A stretch of 54,659 bases of DNA from Nostoc indistinguendum CM1-VF10 (lineage in GTDB: Bacteria > Cyanobacteriota > Cyanobacteriia > Cyanobacteriales > Nostocaceae). Under the pieces are notes generated by a model. The model was given only the letters and a program-made list of their open reading frames with translations, did no database searches and was not told the origin of the DNA. Below are positions 35,694 to 44,680 of the stretch, piece by piece; position 1 is the stretch's first letter, and each line of letters opens with the position of its first letter. Made by a program: the position numbers and the translations under genes. Where the stretch lies: assembly GCA_019359215.1 (NCBI GenBank), contig JAHHHS010000045.1, forward strand, positions 1-54,659, read 5' to 3'.

Positions 35694-36470
35694 ATGATAC
35701 TTCAGGATAAAGTGGCGCTAGTCACTGGTGGCGCATCGGGAATTGGTCGAGCAACCGCGTTAGCGAAGCTTAACGAAGTTATCGCCTTCGGTGCTGCGGG
35801 AGCCAAAGTGGTCTTCTCGGACATACGCAGTGTAGAAGGGGAAGAAACGGCTGATTTGATTCGCGAGACTGGAGCGGAATGCTTGTTCGTCAAATCAGAT
35901 GTATCGAGTGAAGCGGATGTGCAAGCCCTGGTGCAAAAAACGGTCGCTACTTACGGCAAGCTCGATTGTGCCTTTAACAACGCTGGGATTGATCTGGCTG
36001 TTAAACCGTTGCACGAACAATTGATCGAGGATTTTGACAAGATCATGTCGATCAATGCGCGAGGGCTATTTCTATGTATGAAATATGAGATTCAACAGAT
36101 GCTGACCCAAGGCGCAGGCGTGATCGTGAACAACTCGTCAACGAATGGTCTTGTTGCGCTTCCGGGGATCTCTCCCTATGTTGCCAGCAAACACGCAGTG
36201 ATGGGACTGACGCGATCGGCTGCGCTTGATTATGCCAAGCAGGGCATTCGGATTAATGCGGTGAATCCTGGCGGCATTGCGACTGAGAGTTTCGATCGTG
36301 CCTTGATGAAAATGGGCATCACGGCTGACGATCTTACCGCGATGGTACCGATGGGTCGCATTGCTCAAGCAGAAGAAGTCGCTCAAGTCGTTGTTTTTCT
36401 ATGTTCTGATGCTGCGAGCTATATCACAGGGCAACCGTTCGCGATCGATGGCGGATATACAGCGAGTTAA
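35694..36470 (+). CDS. SDR family oxidoreductase (paralogue 4) with inserted repeat
   Basis: A 258-residue SDR: VTGGASGIGRATALAKLNEV, FGAAGAKVVFSDIRSVEGEE, LDCAFNNAGIDLAV, active-site Ser in NNSSTNGLVALPG, YVASKHAVMGL, NPGGIATESFDRAL, ITGQPFAIDGGYTAS. A 21-bp repeat adds LAKLNEV to the first helix after the cofactor-binding glycines, which may weaken NAD(P) binding. The 3' half is nearly base-identical to paralogue 2. A truncated leader repeat with AGGAGA precedes the ATG. Confidence 0.9.
   Translation: MILQDKVALVTGGASGIGRATALAKLNEVIAFGAAGAKVVFSDIRSVEGEETADLIRETGAECLFVKSDVSSEADVQALVQKTVATYGKLDCAFNNAGIDLAVKPLHEQLIEDFDKIMSINARGLFLCMKYEIQQMLTQGAGVIVNNSSTNGLVALPGISPYVASKHAVMGLTRSAALDYAKQGIRINAVNPGGIATESFDRALMKMGITADDLTAMVPMGRIAQAEEVAQVVVFLCSDAASYITGQPFAIDGGYTAS
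35760..35780. repeat. 21-bp small dispersed repeat in SDR paralogue 4
   Basis: Same sequence and same codon position as 26118-26138. The two genes therefore share descent after the insertion. Confidence 0.7.
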
Positions 36471-36552
36471 TTTTTGATTTTTGATGGTGGACTCACAGTG
36501 AATCGATCCATTTCAAGAGAGAACAACCGGACTTAATTTTAGGAGAAATAGA

Positions 36553-37299
36553 ATGATACTTCAGGATAAAGTGGTGCTTATCACTGGCGGAACTTCAGGA
36601 ATTGGTCGTGCAACCGCAGTTGCGTTCGGGGAAGCTGGTGCAAAAGTGGTGCTCTCCGGGAGACGGGAGGCAGAAGGTGAAGAAACTGCTGCACTGATTC
36701 GCGATACCGGAGCAGAGTGCCTCTTTGTGCGATCAGACGTATCCGATGAAGCAGAAGTTCAAGCTTTAGTCGAGAAAACGATCGCCACCTACGGCAGACT
36801 CGATTGTGCCTTTAACAATGCTGGGATTGAGTCTCCTCTCAAACCACTGCACGAACAATCGATTGAGGATTTTGACAAACTGATGTCGATTAATGTGCGG
36901 GGGCTGTTCTTGTGTATGAAATATGAAATCCAACAGATGCTGAACCAAGAATCAGGTGTGATTATCAATAATTCGTCAATGGGTGGGTTAATTGCGTTTC
37001 CAGGAGTATCTCCCTATGTTGCCAGTAAACACGCGGTAATGGGGCTGACGCGCTCTGCTGCACTCGATTATGCCAAACAAGGTATTCGGATTAATGCTGT
37101 CAATCCTGGACTGATTGCTACTGCAATGATAGATCGCCTGAGTAGTGGCTCGACTGATGATTTCGCGTCTATGGTACCAATGGGGCGCATGGGGCAAGCA
37201 GCAGAAATTGCTCAAGCGGTTGTTTTTCTATGTTCTGATGCTGCCAGCTACATCACGGGACAACCTTTGGTAATCGATGGTGGATTTACAGCGAACTAA
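36553..37299 (+). CDS. SDR family oxidoreductase (paralogue 5)
   Basis: A 248-residue SDR: ITGGTSGIGRATAVAFGEAG, LDCAFNNAGIESPLKPLHEQ, NNSSMGGLIAFPG, YVASKHAVMGL, NPGLIATAMIDRLSSGSTDD, SYITGQPLVIDGGFTAN. The full shared leader with AGGAGA precedes it. Its first 60 bases are identical to those of the second-subfamily gene at 28819, while the body belongs to the first subfamily. It is therefore probably a recombinant. Confidence 0.9.
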   Translation: MILQDKVVLITGGTSGIGRATAVAFGEAGAKVVLSGRREAEGEETAALIRDTGAECLFVRSDVSDEAEVQALVEKTIATYGRLDCAFNNAGIESPLKPLHEQSIEDFDKLMSINVRGLFLCMKYEIQQMLNQESGVIINNSSMGGLIAFPGVSPYVASKHAVMGLTRSAALDYAKQGIRINAVNPGLIATAMIDRLSSGSTDDFASMVPMGRMGQAAEIAQAVVFLCSDAASYITGQPLVIDGGFTAN

Positions 37300-37377
37300 T
37301 CCGCGATCTGCCTTGGCAGATATCTTTTTGCGATCGCACTTGGATACCCGAACCTGCTTTCGAGTCTTCAAACAAGC

Positions 37378-37650
37378 TTGTTCGTCAGTGCAGGAGCTTC
37401 CTACATTGTTTGTCTCCTCAGCACCTTCCCATTTTGGCACGAGACGACGATCCGCTTCTATCGCAGACGGAATTCAGCGGTAATTCTACCCTGGTTGGTG
37501 ATTGGAATGAACATTGTTTGGATGATCTGGGATGTTCAGAGTCAGAACTGGACGATGGAAGCCATTTTACGAGCGTTTTCGAGGCTATTAGTTGTCTTAG
37601 TGTTTGCAGAAATCATTGCTATTACATGGCAAGTGAATTCTGAAAATTGA
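37378..37650 (+). CDS. Small membrane protein, probably partial
   Basis: An open frame of 90 codons with two or three hydrophobic segments (ASYIVCLLSTFPFW, NSAVILPWLVIGMNIVWMIW, LLVVLVFAEIIAITW). No good ATG or ribosome binding site is found at its start (TTG at 37378). It probably lacks its N-terminus. I do not recognise the family. Confidence 0.4.
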   Translation: MFVSAGASYIVCLLSTFPFWHETTIRFYRRRNSAVILPWLVIGMNIVWMIWDVQSQNWTMEAILRAFSRLLVVLVFAEIIAITWQVNSEN

Positions 37651-37690
37651 TGGCTAAATCGGATGATACCGAAACGAACTTGCTCTTCAC

Positions 37691-37739
37691 CATAAGAATC
37701 TGGAAGAAATCAAGCATTGGAACTCAGTACACTTCAGAT
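37691..37739 (+). promoter_or_regulatory. Shared regulatory box, copy C
   Basis: CATAAGAATCTGGAAGAAA, then CAAGCATTGGAACTCA and TACACTTCAGA. The closest match to the consensus. It stands about 35 bases before the ruined SDR start at 37773. Confidence 0.55.
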
Positions 37740-37772
37740 CAATGCAACGAAATTAATACTAGGAGAAGCACA

Positions 37773-38104
37773 ATCATACTTCAAGATAAAGTGGCGTTGC
37801 AGGGGTAATTGTCAATACTTCATCGGTCGGGGGTCTAATCGCATTCCCAGAGGCATCTCCCTACATTGCCAGCAAACATGCAGTGATGGGACTGACGAGA
37901 TCGGCAGCACTCGACTATGCCAAACGAGGCAACCGGGTGAATGCCGTTAGTCCTGGTTTCATTGACACTGAGATGAACGATCGCACATTAGAGCTATTGG
38001 GAATTACGGTAGATGCTCTTGTCTCTAGATCTCCAATGGCGCGTGTCGGTGAAGCAGCAGAAATTGCTCAATTCTTACAGAACGGATCGAGAACAGGCGT
38101 TTAA
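37773..38104 (+). pseudogene. SDR gene with lost start codon and large internal deletion
   Basis: The 5' end reads ILQDKVAL but its start codon is ATC instead of ATG. After nine codons the sequence jumps, out of frame, to AGVIVNTSSVGGLIAFPEAS, YIASKHAVMGLTRSAALDYA and PGFIDTEMNDRTLEL. About 400 bases of an SDR are missing. The end switches after EAAEIAQ to unrelated sequence and a stop at 38104. Confidence 0.85.
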
Positions 38105-38336
38105 GCAGCCGATCTATGTGAATGAGTCCCGGAACCGTCGAGGCGAGAGAACTACATTGATTACCGGGGGCAACACGATTGTCGATCGTGATTTCTGTGA
38201 GATCAATGTCGAGTTCGATCGCTCTAGAGAAATTCAGTCCTGGCGCTATGAGGGTAATTCTCCAAAAGATTGCAACATTAAAAGCCTGCCGAAAACGCTC
38301 CAGGAGCAATTACAAAAAGACGGCATTCTTCCGTAG
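38072..38336 (+). pseudogene. Hypothetical protein, 3' remnant
   Basis: An open frame joined to the SDR remnant, reading ITGGNTIVDRDFCEINVEFD, REIQSWRYEGNSPKD and ending LQEQLQKDGILP. The DFCEINVEFD...WRYEGN pattern resembles the end of small secreted cyanobacterial hypothetical proteins. There is no start of its own, so it is a fused remnant. Confidence 0.4.
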
Positions 38337-38345
38337 GTCAATGCC

Positions 38346-40574
38346 ATGTTCAACACGGCAAAACCACGACGAGAAGTACTGGAATTCGACCTGTTTGGAT
38401 TTCGACTCTCGTTTCAAAAGATACCAATGCGCCGCGCAACCCTTTTCGCGATCGCGCTACTCTTTACCACCCATTTCGCCTCCGCCTGCACGGAGTCCAC
38501 AGCAATGTCACCTACAATCACCAATCCTGAAACCAAGCGAGTCGATGTCGTCGAGCAACATTTCGGACAGACGATCGCTGACCCCTATCGCTGGCTGGAA
38601 AACGATGTCCGCAATGACAAAGAAGTCGCCGCTTGGGTCGAATCGCAGAACAAAGTCACCAATGCTTATCTCAATACGCTGTCGGGTCGGGATATCTTCA
38701 AGAACCGACTGAAACAGTTGTACAACTATGAGCGGTTCGACATTCCGGTCAAAAAGGGGGGGCGGTATTTCTACCTCCATAATTCCGGACTTCAAAACCA
38801 ACAGGTTCTCTATGTCCGCGACAGCGTGGATAACGCAGGGCGCGTGCTGATCGATCCCAACAGTTGGGCAGAGGACGGGGCGACTGCGTTTGCTGAATGG
38901 TCAGCTTCTGATGATGGCAAGCGCGTGGCTTATGCGGTGCAGGATGGCGGTACCGACTGGCGCACGATTCGAGTGTTGGACGTGAACACGGGCAAGGTAC
39001 TCGACGATGAGGTCAAATGGGTAAGATTCACCAGAATCATCCCATGGACGAAGGACGGATCTGGCTTTTTCTACGCCCGTTACCCTGAACCGAAGCAGGG
39101 CACCGAATCGCAAGCAAGCGTAGCCAACCATGCCGTCTATTTTCATGCGATCGGCACCCCCCAGGCGCAAGATCGACTGGTCTATACAAACCCGGATCAG
39201 CCGAATATGCTGCATGATTTGAGCATCACCGAAGACGGGCGTTATCTCGCGATCGCTTCTACGCCCATTTCAGCAACCAACACACTGACCGTGGTGGATC
39301 TCCAGAGCGCCGACTGGAAACCCCGCAAGCTGATCGATAATCTCGATAATCAATGGGGCGTCATCGGCAATGTGGGGACGAAGTTCTTCCTCATGACTAG
39401 CCAGGACGCGCCGCGCTTCAAGGTCGTGACGATGGACATCGCCGCTGCCGACCCAGCGATCGAGGATGTGGTGCCGGAGCAGGATTCGGTTCTGCTCAAT
39501 CCGTCGCTGGTCGGCGGACGGTTGCTGATCTCCTATCTGGTTGATGTGAAAACGGAAATTCGACGCTATACGCTCGATGGCAAGGCTGATGGTGTGGTGA
39601 AGCTGCCCGGTATCGGCACCGCTGGCCGTTTTAAGGGCAAACAGGACGACCCGGAAACCTTCTTCATCTTCACCAGCTTTAACGCTCCGGACGTGATCTA
39701 TCGATATGATGTCGCCAGCAACACGGCGCGGGTGTGGGCACAACCCAAGGTGGCAATCGATCTCAGTCAGATCGCAGTCGAACAGCGTTTCTATACGTCA
39801 AAGGATGGCACCCGTGTCCCGATGTTTATCGTCCGACGCAAGGATGTGACCCGTCCGGCACCAACCGTGCTCTATGCCTATGGGGGATTTGGAATTCCCA
39901 TACTTCCTGCTTTCTCGCTGGATTCTCTGGGGTGGGTCGAACAAGGCGGAGTGTACGCGATCGCCAATATTCGCGGTGGCTTTGAATATGGCAAAGCATG
40001 GCACGAAGCAGGTCGTCGTCAGAACAAGCAAAATGTCTTCGACGATTTCATCGCAGCGGGCGAGTATCTGAAGGCGCAGGGAATCACGCCACAAGACGGC
40101 TTGGCAATTCAGGGCGAATCGAATGGCGGACTCCTGATCGGCGCAGTGGTCAATCAGCGACCGGATTTGTTCGCTGCCGCACTGCCCCAGGTCGGTGTCA
40201 TGGACATGCTCCGCTTCGACCAGTTCACGAGCGGGAAAACATGGGTAGACGAGTTTGGGTCTCCGGCACGGGAAGCGGATTTCCGTAACCTCTTGAGCTA
40301 TTCGCCTTATCACAACATTGAGTCTGGCAAGGCATATCCCGCGATCCTTGCCACCACTGCCGACACAGGCGATCGCGTGGTGCCGGGACACACCTTCAAA
40401 TATGTTGCCGCGCTCCAAGCGGCAAATATCGGACCCAAGCCCCACCTTGCCCGCATTGAGACACGCGCGGGACATGGAGCAGGCAAGCCCACCGACAAGA
40501 TCATCGAGGAAACGGCAGATATGTGGGCTTTTGCGGCTCACTGGACAGGGCTGGATGTTGGGAATAGGAAATGA
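38346..40574 (+). CDS. Prolyl oligopeptidase family protein, copy 1, catalytic Asp replaced
   Basis: Full-length S9A peptidase: N-terminal DPYRWLEN, a beta-propeller domain and an alpha/beta hydrolase domain with Ser592 (GESNGGLLIGA) and His710 (RAGHGAGKPT). In family numbering the catalytic Asp is the first Asp of DDRVVP. Here the motif is TGDRVVPGH, with Gly675 in that place, so activity is probably impaired. The change creates a HIP1 site. A signal peptide with a lipobox-like end fits from Met at 38427 (MRRATLFAIALLFTTHFASA, then C), a better start than 38346. No good Shine-Dalgarno is seen. Near-identical to 46425-48509 and GC-rich, so probably acquired. Confidence 0.88.
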   Translation: MFNTAKPRREVLEFDLFGFRLSFQKIPMRRATLFAIALLFTTHFASACTESTAMSPTITNPETKRVDVVEQHFGQTIADPYRWLENDVRNDKEVAAWVESQNKVTNAYLNTLSGRDIFKNRLKQLYNYERFDIPVKKGGRYFYLHNSGLQNQQVLYVRDSVDNAGRVLIDPNSWAEDGATAFAEWSASDDGKRVAYAVQDGGTDWRTIRVLDVNTGKVLDDEVKWVRFTRIIPWTKDGSGFFYARYPEPKQGTESQASVANHAVYFHAIGTPQAQDRLVYTNPDQPNMLHDLSITEDGRYLAIASTPISATNTLTVVDLQSADWKPRKLIDNLDNQWGVIGNVGTKFFLMTSQDAPRFKVVTMDIAAADPAIEDVVPEQDSVLLNPSLVGGRLLISYLVDVKTEIRRYTLDGKADGVVKLPGIGTAGRFKGKQDDPETFFIFTSFNAPDVIYRYDVASNTARVWAQPKVAIDLSQIAVEQRFYTSKDGTRVPMFIVRRKDVTRPAPTVLYAYGGFGIPILPAFSLDSLGWVEQGGVYAIANIRGGFEYGKAWHEAGRRQNKQNVFDDFIAAGEYLKAQGITPQDGLAIQGESNGGLLIGAVVNQRPDLFAAALPQVGVMDMLRFDQFTSGKTWVDEFGSPAREADFRNLLSYSPYHNIESGKAYPAILATTADTGDRVVPGHTFKYVAALQAANIGPKPHLARIETRAGHGAGKPTDKIIEETADMWAFAAHWTGLDVGNRK

Positions 40575-40665
40575 TCGGAGCACAGCAGCAGAACACCCCG
40601 ATAAACGGACATGAAGCAACGCAGGAGATCAACATGCTGTATGAAAATAGAACAGGAGAAACAGG

Positions 40666-41421
40666 ATGATACTTCAGAATAAGGTGGCGTTAGTCACTGG
40701 CGGAACTTCAGGAATTGGTCGTGCAACTGCGATCGCTTATGCCCAACAACAAGCAAAGGTGGTGGTGGTGGGTCGTCGAATGGATGAAGGTGAAGAAACT
40801 GTTCGATTGATTAAGGAAGCTGGCGGAGAGGCGATTTTTGTGCAAGCCGATGTCACGAAAGAAGCCGATGTTAAAGCAATGGTTGATAAAGCGGTTGGCG
40901 TTTTTGGTCGGTTAGATATTGCCTTTAATAATGCAGCAACGGTCGGCGAAAACCCCTCACTGATTGAGCAAACAGAAGCTGAATACGAGCGCACGATGAA
41001 CGTCAATGTCAAAGGCGTTTGGTTGTCGATGAAATATGAAATTGCTCAGATGTTGAAACAGGGAAGCGGTTCAATCGTCAATACGGCATCTGCGAATGGA
41101 GTCGTTGCATTTCCTACCTTCCCCCTCTACACCGCGAGTAAAAGTGCAGTAATAGGCTTGACAAAAGCGGCTGCGCTTCAATATGCCAAAGCGGGGATTC
41201 GCATCAATGTCGTTGCACCAGGAGCAATCGAAACAGATATGCTTGAAGCAGCTACAGGTGGGCAGGATGAAGCCAAAGCTTACATAACAGGACTTCACCC
41301 GATCGGACGAATTGGAACACCGCTTGAAGTTGCAAATGCAGTTCTGTTTTTATCATCTGACCTGGCATCGTTCGTAGTAGGTGCAACATTGCTGGTAGAT
41401 GGTGGGGCTGTAGCGCAGTAG
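40666..41421 (+). CDS. SDR family oxidoreductase (paralogue 6, second subfamily)
   Basis: A 251-residue SDR, near twin of the gene at 28819: VTGGTSGIGRATAIAYAQQQ, VVVVGRRMDEGEETVRLIKE, LDIAFNNAATVGENPSLIEQ, NTASANGVVAFPTFP, LYTASKSAVIGLTKAAALQY, APGAIETDMLEAATGGQDEA, VDGGAVAQ. It keeps the PG motif that the twin has lost, so it is the more canonical copy. GGAG lies ahead of the ATG, but the leader differs from the other SDR genes. Substrate unknown. Confidence 0.9.
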   Translation: MILQNKVALVTGGTSGIGRATAIAYAQQQAKVVVVGRRMDEGEETVRLIKEAGGEAIFVQADVTKEADVKAMVDKAVGVFGRLDIAFNNAATVGENPSLIEQTEAEYERTMNVNVKGVWLSMKYEIAQMLKQGSGSIVNTASANGVVAFPTFPLYTASKSAVIGLTKAAALQYAKAGIRINVVAPGAIETDMLEAATGGQDEAKAYITGLHPIGRIGTPLEVANAVLFLSSDLASFVVGATLLVDGGAVAQ

Positions 41422-41451
41422 TCGCTCGGCAGTGCGACACGTTGCGACCAA

Positions 41452-41664
41452 GTAGCGATCGACACCGATATGAATCCCGCAGATGGAGACGTTGCCGCAG
41501 CCATGATCAAGATGATTGCCCTCGGTCGCTATGGATAGGGTGACGAGGTAGCTGACATGGTCTCTTATCTCGCCAGTTCTGAAGCTGCTTTTGTTACGGG
41601 CGCAAGTCTCAAAATTGATGGCGGCTTTACCGCTACCAAGAAAGTTTTGTCACAACTGGAGTGA
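41452..41664 (+). pseudogene. SDR gene, 3' tail remnant 2
   Basis: Codons IDTDMNPADGDVAAAMIKMI, ALGRYG, then an in-frame TAG, GDEVADMVSYLASSEAAFVT, GASLKIDGGFTATKK and a stop at 41662-41664. It is the end of a third SDR type, upstream of the zinc alcohol dehydrogenase. The same tail occurs at 33760 and 42703. Confidence 0.8.
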
Positions 41665-41700
41665 GAATCCAGTCTAAATACACTCAGGAAGGGAACAAGC

Positions 41701-42702
41701 ATGATTCACGCTTATGCAGCCAAAACAGCAGGCGGATTACTGGAGCCATTTGAATATGATCCAGGTGCGCTAAAAGATGAACAAGTAGAAATCAATGTCG
41801 AGTACTGTGGGGTCTGCCACAGCGATCTGAGTATGCTAAAAAATGACTGGGGCATTAGCCAGTATCCCCTTATTCCTGGTCATGAAGTAGTCGGAACCAT
41901 TGCAGCCGTTGGCAATCGTGTGACAACCGTTAAAATCGGTCAGCGAGTCGGATTAGGTTGGTTTTCCCATTCCTGTATGCATTGCGAGCGGTGTATGTCA
42001 GGCGATCACAACTTGTGTCTAACAGCAGAGCGAACTATCGTCGGTCGGTATGGAGGCTTTGCTGACAAGGTACGGGCACATGAAGAGTGGGTCACTCCTC
42101 TGCCAGAAGGAATTGATCCAGCTAAGGTAGGACCACTGTTCTGTGGTGGCATTACCGTGTTTAACCCAATTGTTCAGTTCGACGTGAAGCCAACTGATAA
42201 AGTCGGTGTAATTGGCATTGGCGGTTTGGGACATATAGCATTACGGTTCCTACAAGCTTGGGGATGTGATGTCACTGCGTTTTCGACAAATCCTGATAAA
42301 GAGTCTGAAGCCCGTGAGTTGGGAGCCACTCACTTCGTCAACTCTCGCGATACTAAAGCAATTGAGGATGTCGCCAACTCGTTTGACTTTATTCTCTCAA
42401 CTGTGAATACAGATCTAGATTGGGGAATATACATCAACGCGCTGCGTCCCAAAGGACGGCTACATTTTGTTGGAGTCGTACCGAATGCGATTCAGATGGG
42501 TGCGTTCCCCATAATTCTTGGGCAAAAATCCTTATCGGGTAGTCTTATTGGTAGCCCGACAACAACTGCAAAAATGCTCGACTTTGCAGCTCGTTATGGG
42601 ATTGAACCTGTCACAGAAACTTTTGATTTTAGTCAAGTGAATGAAGCAATCGCTCATCTTGAAGCAGGAAAAGCTCGATATCGAATTGTGTTGAAACACT
42701 GA
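41701..42702 (+). CDS. Zinc-dependent NAD(P) alcohol dehydrogenase (YahK/cinnamyl-ADH-like)
   Basis: A 333-residue MDR enzyme: catalytic zinc ligands in YCGVCHSDLSML and PGHEVVG, structural zinc Cys cluster CMHCERCMSGDHNLC, NADP motif VGVIGIGGLGHIALRF. Family members reduce aldehydes with NADPH. GGAAGGG lies ahead of the ATG. It is the only full zinc-ADH in the window and may act on aldehydes made by the P450, GMC or SDR enzymes. That link is inferred. Confidence 0.9.
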   Translation: MIHAYAAKTAGGLLEPFEYDPGALKDEQVEINVEYCGVCHSDLSMLKNDWGISQYPLIPGHEVVGTIAAVGNRVTTVKIGQRVGLGWFSHSCMHCERCMSGDHNLCLTAERTIVGRYGGFADKVRAHEEWVTPLPEGIDPAKVGPLFCGGITVFNPIVQFDVKPTDKVGVIGIGGLGHIALRFLQAWGCDVTAFSTNPDKESEARELGATHFVNSRDTKAIEDVANSFDFILSTVNTDLDWGIYINALRPKGRLHFVGVVPNAIQMGAFPIILGQKSLSGSLIGSPTTTAKMLDFAARYGIEPVTETFDFSQVNEAIAHLEAGKARYRIVLKH

Positions 42703-42804
42703 CAGGGTGACGAGGTGGCTGGCATGGTCTTTTATCTTGCCAGTCCTGAAGCCGCCTTTGTCACAGGCGCGAGCCTCAAAATTGATGGCGGCTATACCGC
42801 TTGA
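42703..42804 (+). pseudogene. SDR gene, 3' tail remnant 3
   Basis: Directly after the ADH stop the frame reads QGDEVAGMVFYLASPEAAFV, TGASLKIDGGYTA and stops at 42802-42804. This is the same SDR tail as at 41452 and 33760. The sequence after it (GTAATCAAATTTGTAATCCC) matches that after 33811. Confidence 0.8.
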
Positions 42805-42853
42805 ACGAGACGTAATCAAATTTGTAATCCCTAAACTCGACCAGGAAAACACG

Positions 42854-43609
42854 ATGTCACAAAAACTCTCAGGAAAAGTTGCGCTTGTCACTGGCGGCAC
42901 CAGCGGCATCGGACTTGCCACTGCTAAGCGATTTGTCGCCGAAGGTGCCTATGTCTTTATCACGGGTCGTCGTCAGACTGAACTTGATGCTGCTGTAAAC
43001 GAGATTGGTAAGAACGTTACTGGCATTCAGGGCGATGTCTCCAATCTGGCAGACCTCGATCAGCTTTACGCCGCGATCAAGCAAGAGCAAGGTCGCTTGG
43101 ATGTAATCTTTGCTAATGCTGGCGGTGGTGAATTCATCCCGCTTGGATCGATCACCGAAGAACACTTTGACAAAACCTTCAACACCAATGTCAAGGGTCT
43201 ACTGTTCACTGTGCAGAAGGCACTGCCGCTGATGCCAGAGGGCGCTTCCATTATCCTGAATGCCTCAACTGCTTCCATCAAGGGTATTCCAGCTTCCAGC
43301 GTGTATAGCGCCACCAAAGCCGCCGTGCGATCGTTTGCCCGCACCTGGACAGTCGACCTCAAAGACCACCAGATTCGAGTGAATGTGGTCAGCCCTGGTC
43401 TCATTCCGACTCCCGCTTACGATCTTCTCTGGGGACTCAGTGAAGAGCAACTGAAAGAATTGGTGGCGAACCTAGCTAAAAATGTCCCATTGGGACGAGC
43501 TGGTACGCCCGACGAGATCGCCAAAGCCGTTGTCTTTCTGGCTTCAGATGACAGCAGCTATGTAAGCGGCATTGAGCTATTCGTCGATGGTGGCTTCACA
43601 CAAATCTAA
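42854..43609 (+). CDS. SDR family oxidoreductase (paralogue 7, distinct subfamily)
   Basis: A 251-residue SDR not close to the others: KVALVTGGTSGIGLATAKRF, LDVIFANAGGGEFIPLG, active-site Ser in LNASTASIKGIP, VYSATKAAVRSFARTWTVDL, SPGLIPTPAYDLL, SYVSGIELFVDGGFTQI. YxxxK is YSATK. The ATG at 42854 is chosen because the upstream open frame is the SDR-tail remnant. AGGAAAA is a weak ribosome site. Substrate unknown. Confidence 0.9.
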   Translation: MSQKLSGKVALVTGGTSGIGLATAKRFVAEGAYVFITGRRQTELDAAVNEIGKNVTGIQGDVSNLADLDQLYAAIKQEQGRLDVIFANAGGGEFIPLGSITEEHFDKTFNTNVKGLLFTVQKALPLMPEGASIILNASTASIKGIPASSVYSATKAAVRSFARTWTVDLKDHQIRVNVVSPGLIPTPAYDLLWGLSEEQLKELVANLAKNVPLGRAGTPDEIAKAVVFLASDDSSYVSGIELFVDGGFTQI

Positions 43610-43699
43610 GATCGCTTCCTAGTTAAAAAGCACTACCCGATCGCGTGTGAAAGTCCATCTATAAACTTCCCATCGAACAGAGTCGAAGGAGAAACACAC

Positions 43700-44023
43700 A
43701 TGCCACAGGAAAAGATGCCACAAGTCTCTGACAAAGAACTGATGATGAGTAACATGCTCATGATTCAGCCTGAGTACCACGAGGAGTTCTTGATGGAACT
43801 CCGGGAGATCCTGCCTCAAGCCCGCCGTTTGGAAGCGTGCATCTCACTTGAGGTCGGTGAGGTCGCCGATCAGCCTGGGATGTTTGTGCTGTCCGAGGGC
43901 TGGCGTAAGGGAAACGAGTACCTGAACGAGATCCTGCAACTGCCCTTGTACCAGCGGTACCTGGAACGCAGCGAACCATTCTACGCAGTTCCGCGAGCAG
44001 TTCTTGTCCTCACGTCAATCTAA
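43700..44023 (+). CDS. ABM-domain protein (putative quinol monooxygenase)
   Basis: A 107-residue dimeric ferredoxin-like protein: MLMIQPEYHEEFLMELREIL, CISLEVGEVADQPGMFVLSE, GWRKGNEYLNEILQLPLYQR. The order beta-alpha-beta with a Trp-containing GW region fits the antibiotic-biosynthesis-monooxygenase fold, whose members oxidise quinols or polyketides without cofactors. AAGGAGA precedes the ATG. Base composition is GC-rich. Substrate unknown. Confidence 0.8.
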   Translation: MPQEKMPQVSDKELMMSNMLMIQPEYHEEFLMELREILPQARRLEACISLEVGEVADQPGMFVLSEGWRKGNEYLNEILQLPLYQRYLERSEPFYAVPRAVLVLTSI

Positions 44024-44147
44024 ATGGGTGCTGTGTCCAGAGCGGTCACCTAACAATGCAGCAGACGGTCTCAAGCCGCTAGTGCTGCGTTCGAGTTTCT
44101 TTGCCGCCGCTGATTTGAGCCGTTGGGCGTTTCGGGTAATGTGAGGT

Positions 44148-44540
44148 GTGGAACGGATGACGGATAAACTTGAGCACAACAAACAGACGGTCACGGCGTT
44201 TTATGACCTGATGTTCAATCAGTGTCAGCCCGCAGAAGCCATCGAGAAATATGTCGGCGATGTGTACATCCAGCACAACCCAGCGGTGGCCAACGGGAAG
44301 CAGGCTTTCATCGAATATTTCGAGAGGATGGCGAAAGAATATCCGGGCAAGTGCGTCCAGTTTAAGCGCGTCTTCGCTGAAGGCAATTATGTAGTCTTGC
44401 ATTGCTACCAGCAATGGCCGGGCGACAACGACTGGGCAGGCATCGACATCTTCCGCCTGGATGATGGCAAGATAGTCGAGCATTGGGACGTGCTTCAGAC
44501 CATCCCGGAAGCGTCGGCTAACGATAACACGATGTTCTGA
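44148..44540 (+). CDS. SnoaL-like NTF2-fold protein
   Basis: A 130-residue protein: NKQTVTAFYDLMFNQCQPAE, AIEKYVGDVYIQHNPAVANG, FIEYFERMAKEYPGKCVQFK, VLHCYQQWPGDNDWAGIDIF and KIVEHWDVLQTIPE. This is the predicted SnoaL-like/YybH pattern with the conserved YIQHNP and EHWDVLQ. The start is GTG at 44148 or ATG at 44157. It is GC-rich like the preceding ABM gene, so the two may have arrived together. The catalytic role is unknown. Confidence 0.85.
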   Translation: MERMTDKLEHNKQTVTAFYDLMFNQCQPAEAIEKYVGDVYIQHNPAVANGKQAFIEYFERMAKEYPGKCVQFKRVFAEGNYVVLHCYQQWPGDNDWAGIDIFRLDDGKIVEHWDVLQTIPEASANDNTMF

Positions 44541-44680
44541 ACAGTCGAGTGCTGATAGTGTGAAGGCCGGTTTGTACAACGGCACGCCCAAATAGTAGGT
44601 AGTAGAATTCAGATGTAACTAAGGCGATCGCAGCCATTTTATCAGTCGCATAGTAACACCATAAAAATCTGACAACCTGT

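Noticed and set aside
26118..35780. LAKLNEV peptide in two SDR proteins as a new functional motif
   Set aside because: It is exactly a 21-bp dispersed repeat translated in one frame and is absent from all other paralogues.
38508..40619. Long minus-strand open frames opposite prolyl oligopeptidase copy 1 (for example 39798-40619)
   Set aside because: They occur at the same places opposite copy 2, have Arg/Cys/His-rich composition and no motifs, and are explained by the GC-rich coding strand.
42707..42853. An extended N-terminus for the SDR at 42854
   Set aside because: Those upstream codons overlap the SDR-tail remnant in another frame. The Rossmann motif is at the normal distance from the ATG at 42854.
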